Source: an uncultured Muribaculaceae bacterium (GTDB taxonomy: Bacteria; Bacteroidota; Bacteroidia; Bacteroidales; Muribaculaceae). Taken from it: 25,922 nt of DNA. The stretch is taken from positions 1 through 25,922 of the forward strand of contig CAJTRC010000036.1 in NCBI GenBank assembly GCA_910578365.1, given 5' to 3'. The number at the start of each line of letters is the position of its first letter. Positions within the stretch are counted from its first letter, which is position 1. Positions 8,297 to 15,278 of the stretch are shown piece after piece. A model generated the notes under the pieces. It was not told where the DNA came from, did no database searches, and saw nothing but the letters and a program-made list of their open reading frames with translations. The position numbers were made by a program, and so were the translations under genes.

Positions 8297-8956
8297 TTAT
8301 AATAGTATAATGTCGCCGAAAAATTCCGGACGATGAAAATCGGGTGCGGGAGTATCAATAGGGTTCCAGCTCAGATAGTGCGGCTGACTGGCCGCGCTGG
8401 CGCATTTATAGAAATTGCCACGCATTTTCAGCGCTTCGCCTTTGTATTCCACACCGATAAGGTCGAGCGGTATTACCACCAGCAGATTCCAGGTAAAGAT
8501 GCCCTCAAGTTCGCGGAATGGACGGCTACCGCACGAACCGTAGCGTCGGATTCTCGCAATCTCGTTGTCGGTAAGGCGGGTAGGGGCCGGACGCTCCATG
8601 CGGTGCGAGGCGTTGACGGTGCCGATGCAGTTGAATTCGAAATTCCAGTACTCACCTCCCGGTACCGGTTCGACGAAGAATTCCACACAGCTGTCTTCGC
8701 TAACCTTCGACTGGTTGGTGAAATTCTCCGCACGAAGAAAATTACAGCGTACAAAAAAGTCGATATAAATATTCTTGCCGCTGTGAGCCGCCGTAAAGGT
8801 GGTCAGAGGCTGATACGGAAACTGTTCGCGCCAGTTTACCGCCTCGATTGTGCGTCGGGTAGCCTTTTCGTCGAGCAGATTTACAATGGCGTCGAACGAC
8901 GACAGAGAATCGAGTTGCGGAAGATAAGAAAATTCAATTTTTTTGGGAGTATTCAT
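8297..8956 (-). CDS. carbohydrate-binding family 9-like domain protein, apparently cytoplasmic
   Basis: A 219-residue protein consisting almost wholly of a CBM9-like beta-sandwich. Family hallmarks are a segment ending NIYIDFFVR, then DSCVEFFVEP (about 90-100), a conserved YWNFEFNCIG strand, and a closing FHRPEFFG motif. Many Bacteroidetes proteins with this domain are uncharacterised, and some are fused to glycosidases. The open frame extends upstream to 9139, but that part is Cys- and His-rich, unlike the family, and overlaps the LysE gene, so I chose the ATG at 8956. From that start there is no signal peptide, which is odd beside exported neighbours. The gap from the LysE gene is 44 bases and to the transglutaminase gene 5 bases. 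Confidence 0.85.
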   Translation of the reverse strand: MNTPKKIEFSYLPQLDSLSSFDAIVNLLDEKATRRTIEAVNWREQFPYQPLTTFTAAHSGKNIYIDFFVRCNFLRAENFTNQSKVSEDSCVEFFVEPVPGGEYWNFEFNCIGTVNASHRMERPAPTRLTDNEIARIRRYGSCGSRPFRELEGIFTWNLLVVIPLDLIGVEYKGEALKMRGNFYKCASAASQPHYLSWNPIDTPAPDFHRPEFFGDIILL

Positions 8957-9000
8957 GGCGAGGATATTGAGTATAGAGGCGATATTTGATTCGATATTGG

Positions 9001-9630
9001 TTATATAAAGCACATTATCGCGCCTATTATAGCCATTACAATCAGCACTGCACCCACAATCCGGTTCACCAGCCATAGCGAGCGGACATTGAATCGCCTC
9101 CGCAGCTTGTTGACAAGCCATGTGATGATGTACCACCACAGCACAGCTCCGCCGAGTATGGTGGTATAGGCCCAGATGTAGTGGTGAATGCCGAATTCAG
9201 GCAAAATGAAGTTGAAACGCGCAAACAGGCCGATAATAAAGAAAAGAATGAGAGGATTGGAAAAGGTCAGCAAAAAGCCTGTGACGAAGTCTGACCAGAA
9301 ACTCGACGCGGCCACTTCGGCCGATTTTAGTTGCCTGGTAGGATTCTTGCGGAAAAGGAATATGCCGAAAGCGGCCAGAACCACACTGCCGATTAGCTGT
9401 ATTACCAGCTGGTGAGAGTCGATGAATCCGGTTACAAAACTCAGGCAGAAACCGGTAAGGAGGCAATAAAGCAAATCGCTCAGTCCGGCGCCAAGTCCGG
9501 TGAAGAATCCGGGCCAGCGGCCTTTGCTGAGTGTACGCTGAATTACCAACATGCCTATTGGCCCCATCGGAGCTGAGATAAGGGCGCCGATAGCAAGTCC
9601 GCGTGGTAATATGTACAGGAATTCATGCAT
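9001..9630 (-). CDS. LysE-family inner-membrane transporter
   Basis: A 209-residue hydrophobic protein with about six membrane segments. The N-terminal stretch GALISAPMGPIGMLVIQRTL is the conserved first helix of LysE/RhtB exporters, a family that exports amino acids and related small molecules. A charged loop (RKNPTRQLKSAE) separates helices three and four, as usual. I prefer the ATG at 9630 because the upstream extension to 9702 is hydrophilic and spans the promoter at 9672-9703. It is the first gene of the minus-strand murein-peptide run. Export of an amino acid or dipeptide product would fit that context, but the substrate is unknown. Confidence 0.9.
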   Translation of the reverse strand: MHEFLYILPRGLAIGALISAPMGPIGMLVIQRTLSKGRWPGFFTGLGAGLSDLLYCLLTGFCLSFVTGFIDSHQLVIQLIGSVVLAAFGIFLFRKNPTRQLKSAEVAASSFWSDFVTGFLLTFSNPLILFFIIGLFARFNFILPEFGIHHYIWAYTTILGGAVLWWYIITWLVNKLRRRFNVRSLWLVNRIVGAVLIVMAIIGAIMCFI

Positions 9631-9671
9631 TGTTCTGTAGCTGCTGAGGCTTTTCGTTCCAGTCGTAGCTA

Positions 9672-9703
9672 CAAAGTTAGTGAAATGCGGCGAATTTGCC
9701 AAA
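9672..9703 (-). promoter_or_regulatory. Bacteroidetes sigma-70 type promoter for the LysE-led operon
   Basis: On the minus strand TTTG (9700-9703), a 20-base spacer and TAACTTTG (9672-9679) match the Bacteroidetes primary-sigma consensus exactly. The start codon at 9630 is about 41 bases past the -7 element. It is the only complete promoter seen for the genes from 9630 down to about 3791. Confidence 0.8.
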
Positions 9704-9721
9704 TATTTTTTTGCCTCGTTC

Positions 9722-9741
9722 AGTAATGTTTAGTAATGTTT
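9722..9741. repeat. two-copy tandem 10-base repeat
   Basis: AGTAATGTTT occurs twice in tandem, followed by the partial copy AGTAA, in the divergent region between the LysE gene and the antiporter gene. The rest of the 293-base gap (9631-9923) holds the two promoters and a doubtful minus-strand small frame. Confidence 0.5.
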
Positions 9742-9893
9742 AGTAAAAGCTTGTCTGACTTAGATAGAAACGATACCTCCGGGCTATATGCCATACCACG
9801 AGCCTGATAAGGATAAAGCCGATTATTACTGTAAAGATAGCCAAAGTGTTCAGGTCGGTGCAACAGCCGGCGGTAAATTTCGGCAAAATTTCG

Positions 9894-9901
9894 TACCTTT
9901 G
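9894..9901 (+). promoter_or_regulatory. TACCTTTG -7 element before the antiporter gene
   Basis: TACCTTTG, inside the context TTTCGTACCTTTGC, lies 22 bases before the ATG at 9924. I see no clear TTTG at the -33 position. The same 14-base context occurs at the lrgA promoter (22793-22806 region). Confidence 0.6.
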
Positions 9902-9923
9902 CAAAAAATTTCTATCGTAAAAA

Positions 9924-11204
9924 ATGATGCCGGATATTAATTTGAGTCGCGGGCTTATGGGAATATCGCCCGTAATTATATTTCTATTGCTTTATGTTGT
10001 TGTATCAGTAGTCATAGGCGACTTTTATCGCATGCCTTTCAGCGTGGCTTTGCTATGCGCCTCAGTGTGGGCCATAGCCACATACAAGGGCAGATTGACT
10101 GAGCGCATTGAGGTATTTTCGCGTGCCGCCGGCCATGCCAATATCATATATATGATATGGATTTTTATTCTTGCCGGAGCTTTTGCGGCGATTGCCAAGG
10201 AGATAGGAGCGGTTAACGCTACAGTTGATCTGATACTGCGTCTGCTGCCGGCCGGACTGATTGTCCCCGGCATATTCGTTGCCTCTTGCTTTATATCGCT
10301 GGCAGTGGGCACGTCGGTTGGCACTGTGGTGGCACTGACACCGCTGGCAACCGAAATAGCCGGAGCCTCGGGCGGCAGTACTGCCTTTATGGTAGCGGTT
10401 GTGCTTGGCGGAGCTTTTTTCGGCGACAACCTGTCGTTCATCTCCGATACCACCATTGCAGCCACCCGCACCCAGGGCTGCGAAATGGCCGACAAATTCA
10501 GAGCCAATGTGTGGCTGGCCGTTCCGGCGGCACTTGTCACGCTGGCTTTTTATATGATTGAAACCCCCGAGTTCGCAGTGCCCGATAGCGGAGCACCGGC
10601 ACAGTCGGTGTGGCTGGTATTGCCGTATATGATAGTGATAGTTACGGCAATAGTGCGAATGAATGTCAATATAGTGCTTAGTCTTGGCATAGTGGCGTCG
10701 CTTGTCATAGGCATAGCGCAGGGCCACCATATGCTCGACCTCTGCGGCTTTATGGGCAGTGGCATCGACGGCATGGGCGGCCTTATAGTGATAACACTTA
10801 TGTCGGCCGGTATGCTCGGAGTGGTGAAGGCATCGGGCGGTATTACATGGCTGCTGCAGGTGCTTACAGCCAGGGTCAAGGGCACTCGAGGCGCGCAGTT
10901 CTGCATAGCGCTGCTGGTAAGCCTGGTAAACTTGTGTACGGCCAACAACACCGTGGCTATCATTATTGTAGGTTCGATGTCGAAGGAGATTGCACGCCGC
11001 TATGGTGTAAGCGCAAGCAAGACAGCCTCGCTGCTCGATACATGTTCGTGTATAATCCAGTGTCTGATTCCATACGGAGCCCAGACTCTGCTGGCCTGCT
11101 CTCTTTCAGGCCTGTCGCCTGCCGAGCCGTTTGCATACCTGTATTATCCATGGGCTCTCGCAGTGATGGTGATTGCCTCTATTTTCCTTAAAGCCGTGAA
11201 ATGA
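9924..11204 (+). CDS. Na+/H+ antiporter, NhaC family
   Basis: A 426-residue polytopic inner-membrane protein with about eleven hydrophobic segments. The central conserved segment near 165-195, with GAFFGDNLSFISDTTIAATR and the following GCEMADKFR, is characteristic of NhaC-type sodium/proton exchangers, as is an early ThrSerValGlyThr motif (about 130-135). It should exchange cytoplasmic Na+ or a related cation or organic substrate for external protons; some family members carry other solutes. ATG codons at 9924 and 9927 are both possible. Its stop overlaps the start of the dihydrouridine synthase gene (ATGA), so the two are translated from one message. Confidence 0.9.
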   Translation: MMPDINLSRGLMGISPVIIFLLLYVVVSVVIGDFYRMPFSVALLCASVWAIATYKGRLTERIEVFSRAAGHANIIYMIWIFILAGAFAAIAKEIGAVNATVDLILRLLPAGLIVPGIFVASCFISLAVGTSVGTVVALTPLATEIAGASGGSTAFMVAVVLGGAFFGDNLSFISDTTIAATRTQGCEMADKFRANVWLAVPAALVTLAFYMIETPEFAVPDSGAPAQSVWLVLPYMIVIVTAIVRMNVNIVLSLGIVASLVIGIAQGHHMLDLCGFMGSGIDGMGGLIVITLMSAGMLGVVKASGGITWLLQVLTARVKGTRGAQFCIALLVSLVNLCTANNTVAIIIVGSMSKEIARRYGVSASKTASLLDTCSCIIQCLIPYGAQTLLACSLSGLSPAEPFAYLYYPWALAVMVIASIFLKAVK

Positions 11205-12127
11205 AACTGTATATCGCTCCACTGCAAGGCTATACCGATGCCCCTTTCCGCCATTTTCAGCAAGAGATTTTCGGCGGTGCCGACGGTGCGTTCACTCCCT
11301 TTCTGAGAGTTGAGAAGGATGAACCTTGCCGCCGCACTCTGCGCGATATCGAATCGGCGCTCAACGAAAACCATAAGCCCGTGCCGCAGATTATTTTCCG
11401 CGACGCCGACGAGTTTGCTCAACTTGCCGCTGCGCTGAAAGCACGTGGATTCAGGCGCATAGATTTGAATTTAGGCTGTCCATTTCCGCCGCAAGTGCAC
11501 AAGGGCCGAGGAGCCGGCGTGCTGCTCCGCCCCGATGTTCTGGAGTCTGTAGCCGATATGGTCCGCGACGATTCGGCTGTGGAATACTCGGTGAAGATGC
11601 GCCTGGGGGTGGATAGCCCCGACCAGTGGCGCCCATTGGTCGCCGCGCTCAACAGCATGCCTTTGGTGCATGTGGCGGTGCATCCGCGATTTGCACGCCG
11701 GCAGTATCGCGGCGATTTGCACTACCATGAATTCGAAGCATTGGCCGCCGCGCTGCGGCATCCGATATTGTTCAACGGCGAAATAGGCACTCCCGACGAT
11801 ATCGCGGCGCTGTCAGCGCGGTATCAGTGGCTGCACGGAGTCATGGTTGGTCGCGGTATATTGAGCAGGCCGTCGCTTTTCGCCGAGTACCGCAGTGGCG
11901 AGGAATTGTCGCCTGACAGGCGCCTGAGTCTTCATCTGCAGCTGCACAATGCCTTGCTGGAGCACTACGGGGCGATGTTGTGCGGCGAGCATCAGGTGTT
12001 TGCAAAAATTAAAACCTTCTGGGATTATCCGCCCGATTGCATCGATAGCCGCATATTGAAGAAGCTGCTGAAATCGCGCGACATTGCAGACTATAAGGCC
12101 CGCTTGCAGTTTTATGTAACCCCATAA
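11201..12127 (+). CDS. tRNA-dihydrouridine synthase
   Basis: A 308-residue Dus-family flavoenzyme that reduces specific uridines of tRNA to dihydrouridine using FMN and NAD(P)H. The barrel starts with YIAPLQGYTD; the catalytic Cys93 is in LNLGCPFP, followed by the Gly-rich KGRGAG; Lys132 (VKMRLG) and His161 (VHPRFA) are the usual FMN and substrate contacts. Length is close to the family's 310-350 residues. The ATG overlaps the antiporter stop by 4 bases. The functional link to the antiporter is not obvious. Which Dus subfamily and which tRNA position is modified cannot be decided from sequence alone. Transcription likely ends at the hairpin at 12168-12204. Confidence 0.93.
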   Translation: MKLYIAPLQGYTDAPFRHFQQEIFGGADGAFTPFLRVEKDEPCRRTLRDIESALNENHKPVPQIIFRDADEFAQLAAALKARGFRRIDLNLGCPFPPQVHKGRGAGVLLRPDVLESVADMVRDDSAVEYSVKMRLGVDSPDQWRPLVAALNSMPLVHVAVHPRFARRQYRGDLHYHEFEALAAALRHPILFNGEIGTPDDIAALSARYQWLHGVMVGRGILSRPSLFAEYRSGEELSPDRRLSLHLQLHNALLEHYGAMLCGEHQVFAKIKTFWDYPPDCIDSRILKKLLKSRDIADYKARLQFYVTP

Positions 12128-12167
12128 CATAACCTGAGTAAAGTACGAACAATCACGCCGCAGCAAC

Positions 12168-12204
12168 AAAAAAAGTCCGAAACTTTTCGTTCCGGACTTT
12201 TTTT
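12168..12204. terminator. bidirectional rho-independent terminator
   Basis: A7-GTCCG, a short loop, CGGAC-T7. The arms are symmetrical, so the hairpin has a T-run on both strands. It can end the antiporter-dus message on the plus strand and the tRNA-Thr transcript on the minus strand. Confidence 0.85.
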
Positions 12205-12208
12205 AATG

Positions 12209-12281
12209 AGCCGCGAGCGGGGCTCGAACCCGCGACCTTTTCGTTACGAATGAAATGCTCTACCAACTGAGCTATTGCGGC
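12209..12281 (-). tRNA. tRNA-Thr (anticodon CGU)
   Basis: A complete 73-base cloverleaf read on the minus strand: acceptor GCCGCAA/TCGCGGC, D-arm GCTC-AGTTGGTA-GAGC, anticodon loop TTCGTAA giving CGU, 5-base variable loop, and T-arm GCGGG-TTCGAGC-CCCGC, with discriminator T. The 3' CCA is not encoded. It would read ACG Thr codons. Two A-C mismatches are present, at pair 6:67 in the acceptor stem and 31:39 closing the anticodon loop. It is flanked by its own -7 element and a terminator. Confidence 0.93.
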
Positions 12282-12315
12282 CTGTGTGCATCGGCAAAAT
12301 TAGCGTTTGCAGATG

Positions 12316-12323
12316 CAAAGTTA
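12316..12323 (-). promoter_or_regulatory. TAACTTTG -7 element for tRNA-Thr
   Basis: On the minus strand TAACTTTG lies 35 bases before the tRNA 5' end and touches the stop codon of the DUF4270 gene. No matching TTTG is seen at the -33 distance. It would give the tRNA its own short transcript independent of the lipoprotein gene. Confidence 0.55.
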
Positions 12324-13715
12324 CTAATATTTTAGCGATTGTTTGCTATAAGAGAGTATAATTTTTGCTTTGTCGAACAAAAATTGTGCTGCCGAGGCAT
12401 TGCTCACTTCCGGCGTTACGCTGCCTACTACAGTGGTCTGGTAGTAGCCGCTGCCATTTGTGGTCATGGTTACAGTCACCGGGGTGAGGGTGAATGTGTA
12501 GTCTTCTTCGGCTACGCTTTCCTTTTCGGTCAGTTCTATGATGTAGTCGCGCAGGTCGATAAAATCATAGCACTGATTGGTGGAGTCGTATGTAGCGTAG
12601 AACGAGTGTATGTTGTCGGGCAGCGAGTTGTCGGCAAAGAATTTGTCTTTGTCTTTGCTGAGTACCATAAGTATATACTTGGGTGGCTCTATGCCGGCGT
12701 TGTTGTCGAGTGCCGAAACAGGCAGACGCATGGACAGGCTGTTTACGAGCTGAAACTGAGCTTTGTTGCTGTTGTAGCTGGCCAGAATTTCCGGAGCCGG
12801 GAAGCGCATCTTGACTTCGTAGGCGGCAGGCGATGCAATAACTGCAGCTCCGTTTGCCACCATGTCGGTTATGGTTGCGTTGGGGGTGTAGGTGAGCTGG
12901 TTGTTTGTAATAACCTCCGGGGTCACACCGAAATAGTTGCCCGAAAGGTGCTGTATGGAGTCGCGTTCCAGCTTTTCGGAGTAGAACTTGCGGGTGTAGT
13001 ACATGCGCAGGGTCGACTGTCCTATGCGTGTAAGGCGTCCGCTACCGAAGCTGTTCTGCACTGCAAGGCCTTTGAATATCTGCGATGTGAATGTTGCCGG
13101 ATCGGAGAATGCCGAAGGATTGGCCACGTACGCATCGTACAGACGCTTGCCGATTGACAAGTCGAGGGGTACTTTGAGTTCGCGGTAGGTGGCGCTTTCG
13201 GTGCTTGACACTGAGTCGAGGCGGAAGTTGGCCATCGTATATATCCGTGAGCCTACGGGCGCGTTGGTGTTGTAGTAGTCGTTGAGTTCGGTATTGGTGT
13301 AGATAGGATAGGGCAGGTCGCGCTCAAGCTCGTAGACGGTGAGTCCCATGGGTGCAATCGAATCGCCTATGTAATCGCCGGTAGGCACACGCATGATGAG
13401 GTGCAGTGAGTCGATGGAGGTTACGCCATCGGTCTGAATGTTTGCCGCGGGCATGAACTGCGACACAAAATAGCTGCGGACTGAGCCGTAGCCTTCTATT
13501 TCGATGTCGCCCAGCAACTGGGTTAGGGTGCGCGACTGTACATTGTCGTTGCGCACCGAGTTGCCGCTTACGGTAAAGGCGGAGTCGATGATTATGTCGA
13601 TCTGTTCGTCGATTACCGACTGGCCTATGCTTGATGTCTGTTCGCAGGCACCGAGAGCAAACAGCAGCGGCAGTGCGAGTGCGCCGGTCAGACGGCTGAT
13701 AAATCCGGAGTGCAT
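12324..13715 (-). CDS. DUF4270 domain-containing lipoprotein
   Basis: A 463-residue predicted lipoprotein. The signal sequence ends in the lipobox Leu-Gly-Ala-Cys24, so it should be lipidated and probably sits in the outer membrane or facing the periplasm. The body matches the DUF4270 family, known almost only from Bacteroidetes: an early SIGQSVIDEQ segment, the repeated SLHLIMRVP and LTVYELE strands, and a C-terminal KIILSYSK-type ending. The family has no assigned biochemical role to my knowledge. It follows the GT5-like gene by 30 bases on the same strand; this pairing recurs in Bacteroidetes and suggests a shared but unknown task. Confidence 0.85.
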   Translation of the reverse strand: MHSGFISRLTGALALPLLFALGACEQTSSIGQSVIDEQIDIIIDSAFTVSGNSVRNDNVQSRTLTQLLGDIEIEGYGSVRSYFVSQFMPAANIQTDGVTSIDSLHLIMRVPTGDYIGDSIAPMGLTVYELERDLPYPIYTNTELNDYYNTNAPVGSRIYTMANFRLDSVSSTESATYRELKVPLDLSIGKRLYDAYVANPSAFSDPATFTSQIFKGLAVQNSFGSGRLTRIGQSTLRMYYTRKFYSEKLERDSIQHLSGNYFGVTPEVITNNQLTYTPNATITDMVANGAAVIASPAAYEVKMRFPAPEILASYNSNKAQFQLVNSLSMRLPVSALDNNAGIEPPKYILMVLSKDKDKFFADNSLPDNIHSFYATYDSTNQCYDFIDLRDYIIELTEKESVAEEDYTFTLTPVTVTMTTNGSGYYQTTVVGSVTPEVSNASAAQFLFDKAKIILSYSKQSLKY

Positions 13716-13745
13716 ATGTGGAATATTGGAGTAGGCTTTAATAGG

Positions 13746-14558
13746 TCAGGCTTCGAGCGAAGCGTAGAAATTATAGTAGGCGTCGGCGTAGTTTTCTGCG
13801 CCCGGATAAGGCATGAAAGGTTTGCCGGAAGCTTTGGCGTACTCCACAAGTTCGGGGTCGACATCGTCGGTGGCCTGTATGATAGCGTCGGCGTGGTCGA
13901 TGGCGAATTTGTTGAGGGTCTTGAAGTCGACCGCTTCAGTGCCGAGAGTTTTCAGGAGTTCGTCATCAAAACCTTCCATTTTAAGTTTTTCGCGGAATCT
14001 TGGGTCAAGAGTGCCATTGAATCCGTTGCCGAATAGGCTGTATACCATCTTTGCGCCCACGAAGGATGGATCTTCGGCATAGCTGTGTTTGATGTACAGC
14101 GGCGCAAGTGCGGTAATCCAGCCCGAGCAGTGTATGATGCCGGACTCCCAGCGGAGCTTGCGTACAGTTTCGATTACGCCGCGTACGAAGAATATACAGC
14201 GTTCGTCGTTCTCCTCAGGCATGGTGTTGATTTCAAGGTCTTCGGCACGCTGACGCAGGAAATAGTCGTCGTTGTCGATGAAATATACCTGCATACGCGA
14301 GGGCTGCAGAGTCGCTACCTTGATGATAAGTGGGTGGTCGTTGTCGTCAATAACTATGTTGACTCCCGAAAGGCGGATTACCTCGTGGAGTTGGTTGCGG
14401 CGTTCATTAATGCAAGCGTAGCGCGGCATGAATGTTCTGACTTCCAGCCCCTTTTCAATCATGCACTGGGGCACCATCTGGCCGAGCGTAGACATTACGT
14501 CGGATTTAAGATACGGGGTAATCTCCTGGGAGATATATAGCACTTTCTTTAAGCTCAT
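13746..14558 (-). CDS. short GT5-like glycogen/starch synthase homologue (N-terminal domain only)
   Basis: A 270-residue protein resembling the N-terminal Rossmann domain of glycosyltransferase family 5 (bacterial glycogen synthase, usually about 480 residues). VLYISQEITPY (about 6-16) matches the family's opening strand, and a HCSGWITALAPLYIK segment corresponds to the conserved His-Trp-acceptor region. The KTGGL nucleotide-sugar motif that normally follows the opening strand is replaced by Lys18-Ser-Asp-Val-Met, and the whole C-terminal GT-B domain is absent. This short form is widespread in Bacteroidales, so it is not a local truncation. Automatic annotation as glycogen synthase is probably wrong in function; a non-catalytic or regulatory role is possible. 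It has its own promoter and is followed by the DUF4270 gene. Confidence 0.85.
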   Translation of the reverse strand: MSLKKVLYISQEITPYLKSDVMSTLGQMVPQCMIEKGLEVRTFMPRYACINERRNQLHEVIRLSGVNIVIDDNDHPLIIKVATLQPSRMQVYFIDNDDYFLRQRAEDLEINTMPEENDERCIFFVRGVIETVRKLRWESGIIHCSGWITALAPLYIKHSYAEDPSFVGAKMVYSLFGNGFNGTLDPRFREKLKMEGFDDELLKTLGTEAVDFKTLNKFAIDHADAIIQATDDVDPELVEYAKASGKPFMPYPGAENYADAYYNFYASLEA

Positions 14559-14584
14559 TAAAATGCGAATTTTGATTTTATCCG

Positions 14585-14617
14585 CAAAGTTACGAATTTA
14601 TTTCCGAATACAGACAA
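14585..14617 (-). promoter_or_regulatory. promoter for the GT5-like gene
   Basis: On the minus strand TTGT (14614-14617), a 21-base spacer and TAACTTTG (14585-14592) lie 26 bases before the ATG at 14558. It is divergent from the promoter of the DsbD-alpha-like gene. Confidence 0.65.
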
Positions 14618-14650
14618 TAAAGTCAGGGCGAAACGTTTTTTTTATATTTT

Positions 14651-14684
14651 TTTGTGTGAAATCCACCGAACTTTACTATCTTTG
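14651..14684 (+). promoter_or_regulatory. promoter for the DsbD-alpha-like and dsbD genes
   Basis: TTTG (14651-14654), a 22-base spacer and TATCTTTG (14677-14684). The leader to the ATG at 14783 is about 90 bases. Nothing else is recognised in the 224-base gap. Confidence 0.65.
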
Positions 14685-14782
14685 CACGATAAATAATGTA
14701 ATGGCGTTTTAACTTTTGCGTACAGCAGAGGTCAAACCAATACAGACATGCTTGTTTTGCAATCTATAAATACCAACTGATA

Positions 14783-15241
14783 ATGAAAAAATACGCAGTA
14801 TTATTGGCGATGATTATCGCTGTAGCATTCGTGGCGGCTGCTCAGGATGTAGTCAAATGGACCCACAGTGTGAAAATGACTTCGGCTACCGAAGGTCAGG
14901 TGACATTTACAGCCGCCATAGACAAGGGCTGGCACGTGTATGGCCTCGATATTCCCAAGGGAGGCCCCAAGCCTACAAGCTTCAATTTTGATAAAAGCAC
15001 CGGTATTGCCACTGTCGGAGCCGTGACTTTCTCGCCCAAGCCGGTGAAAGTTCTTGACAAGGCTTTCGATATGGAACTGACCTGGTGGGCCAATAAGGCT
15101 GTCTTTACCCAGAAATTCAAGGTCACCGACCCCAAGACCGCTAAAATAGTAGTAACTCTGCGCTATATGGCCTGCAACGACACCAACTGCATGCCTCCTA
15201 AGCGCGAAACTTTTGAAATTGCTATTCCCAAGAAGAAATAA
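14783..15241 (+). CDS. stand-alone DsbD N-terminal (alpha) domain protein
   Basis: A 152-residue exported protein. After a signal peptide of about 21 residues (cleavage near AAA-Q) the rest corresponds to the periplasmic N-terminal domain of DsbD, the part that passes electrons to substrate proteins. Cys131 and Cys136 in MACNDTNCMPP occupy the same relative place as the redox cysteine pair in DsbD-alpha and as Cys140/Cys145 of the next gene. It lies 38 bases before full dsbD on the same strand and the two share the VKWS/T start, HxYG and MACD/NxTxC elements, which points to a gene duplication. A role as extra electron acceptor or substrate-facing module is inferred. Confidence 0.85.
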   Translation: MKKYAVLLAMIIAVAFVAAAQDVVKWTHSVKMTSATEGQVTFTAAIDKGWHVYGLDIPKGGPKPTSFNFDKSTGIATVGAVTFSPKPVKVLDKAFDMELTWWANKAVFTQKFKVTDPKTAKIVVTLRYMACNDTNCMPPKRETFEIAIPKKK

Positions 15242-15278
15242 TCCTTAGCGTCAACAATCATTTATCCAACTATAAGCA

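Noticed and set aside
8957..9139. Upstream extension of the CBM9-like gene with many Cys and His
   Set aside because: It overlaps the LysE gene's 3' end, has no family similarity and no signal peptide; the ATG at 8956 fits the family.
9631..9702. N-terminal extension of the LysE transporter
   Set aside because: It is hydrophilic and covers the promoter at 9672-9703; the ATG at 9630 starts the first membrane helix.
13746..14558. Reading the short GT5 gene as a frameshifted or truncated glycogen synthase
   Set aside because: The same short form is common in Bacteroidales and no C-terminal domain remnant lies downstream; the next gene is DUF4270.
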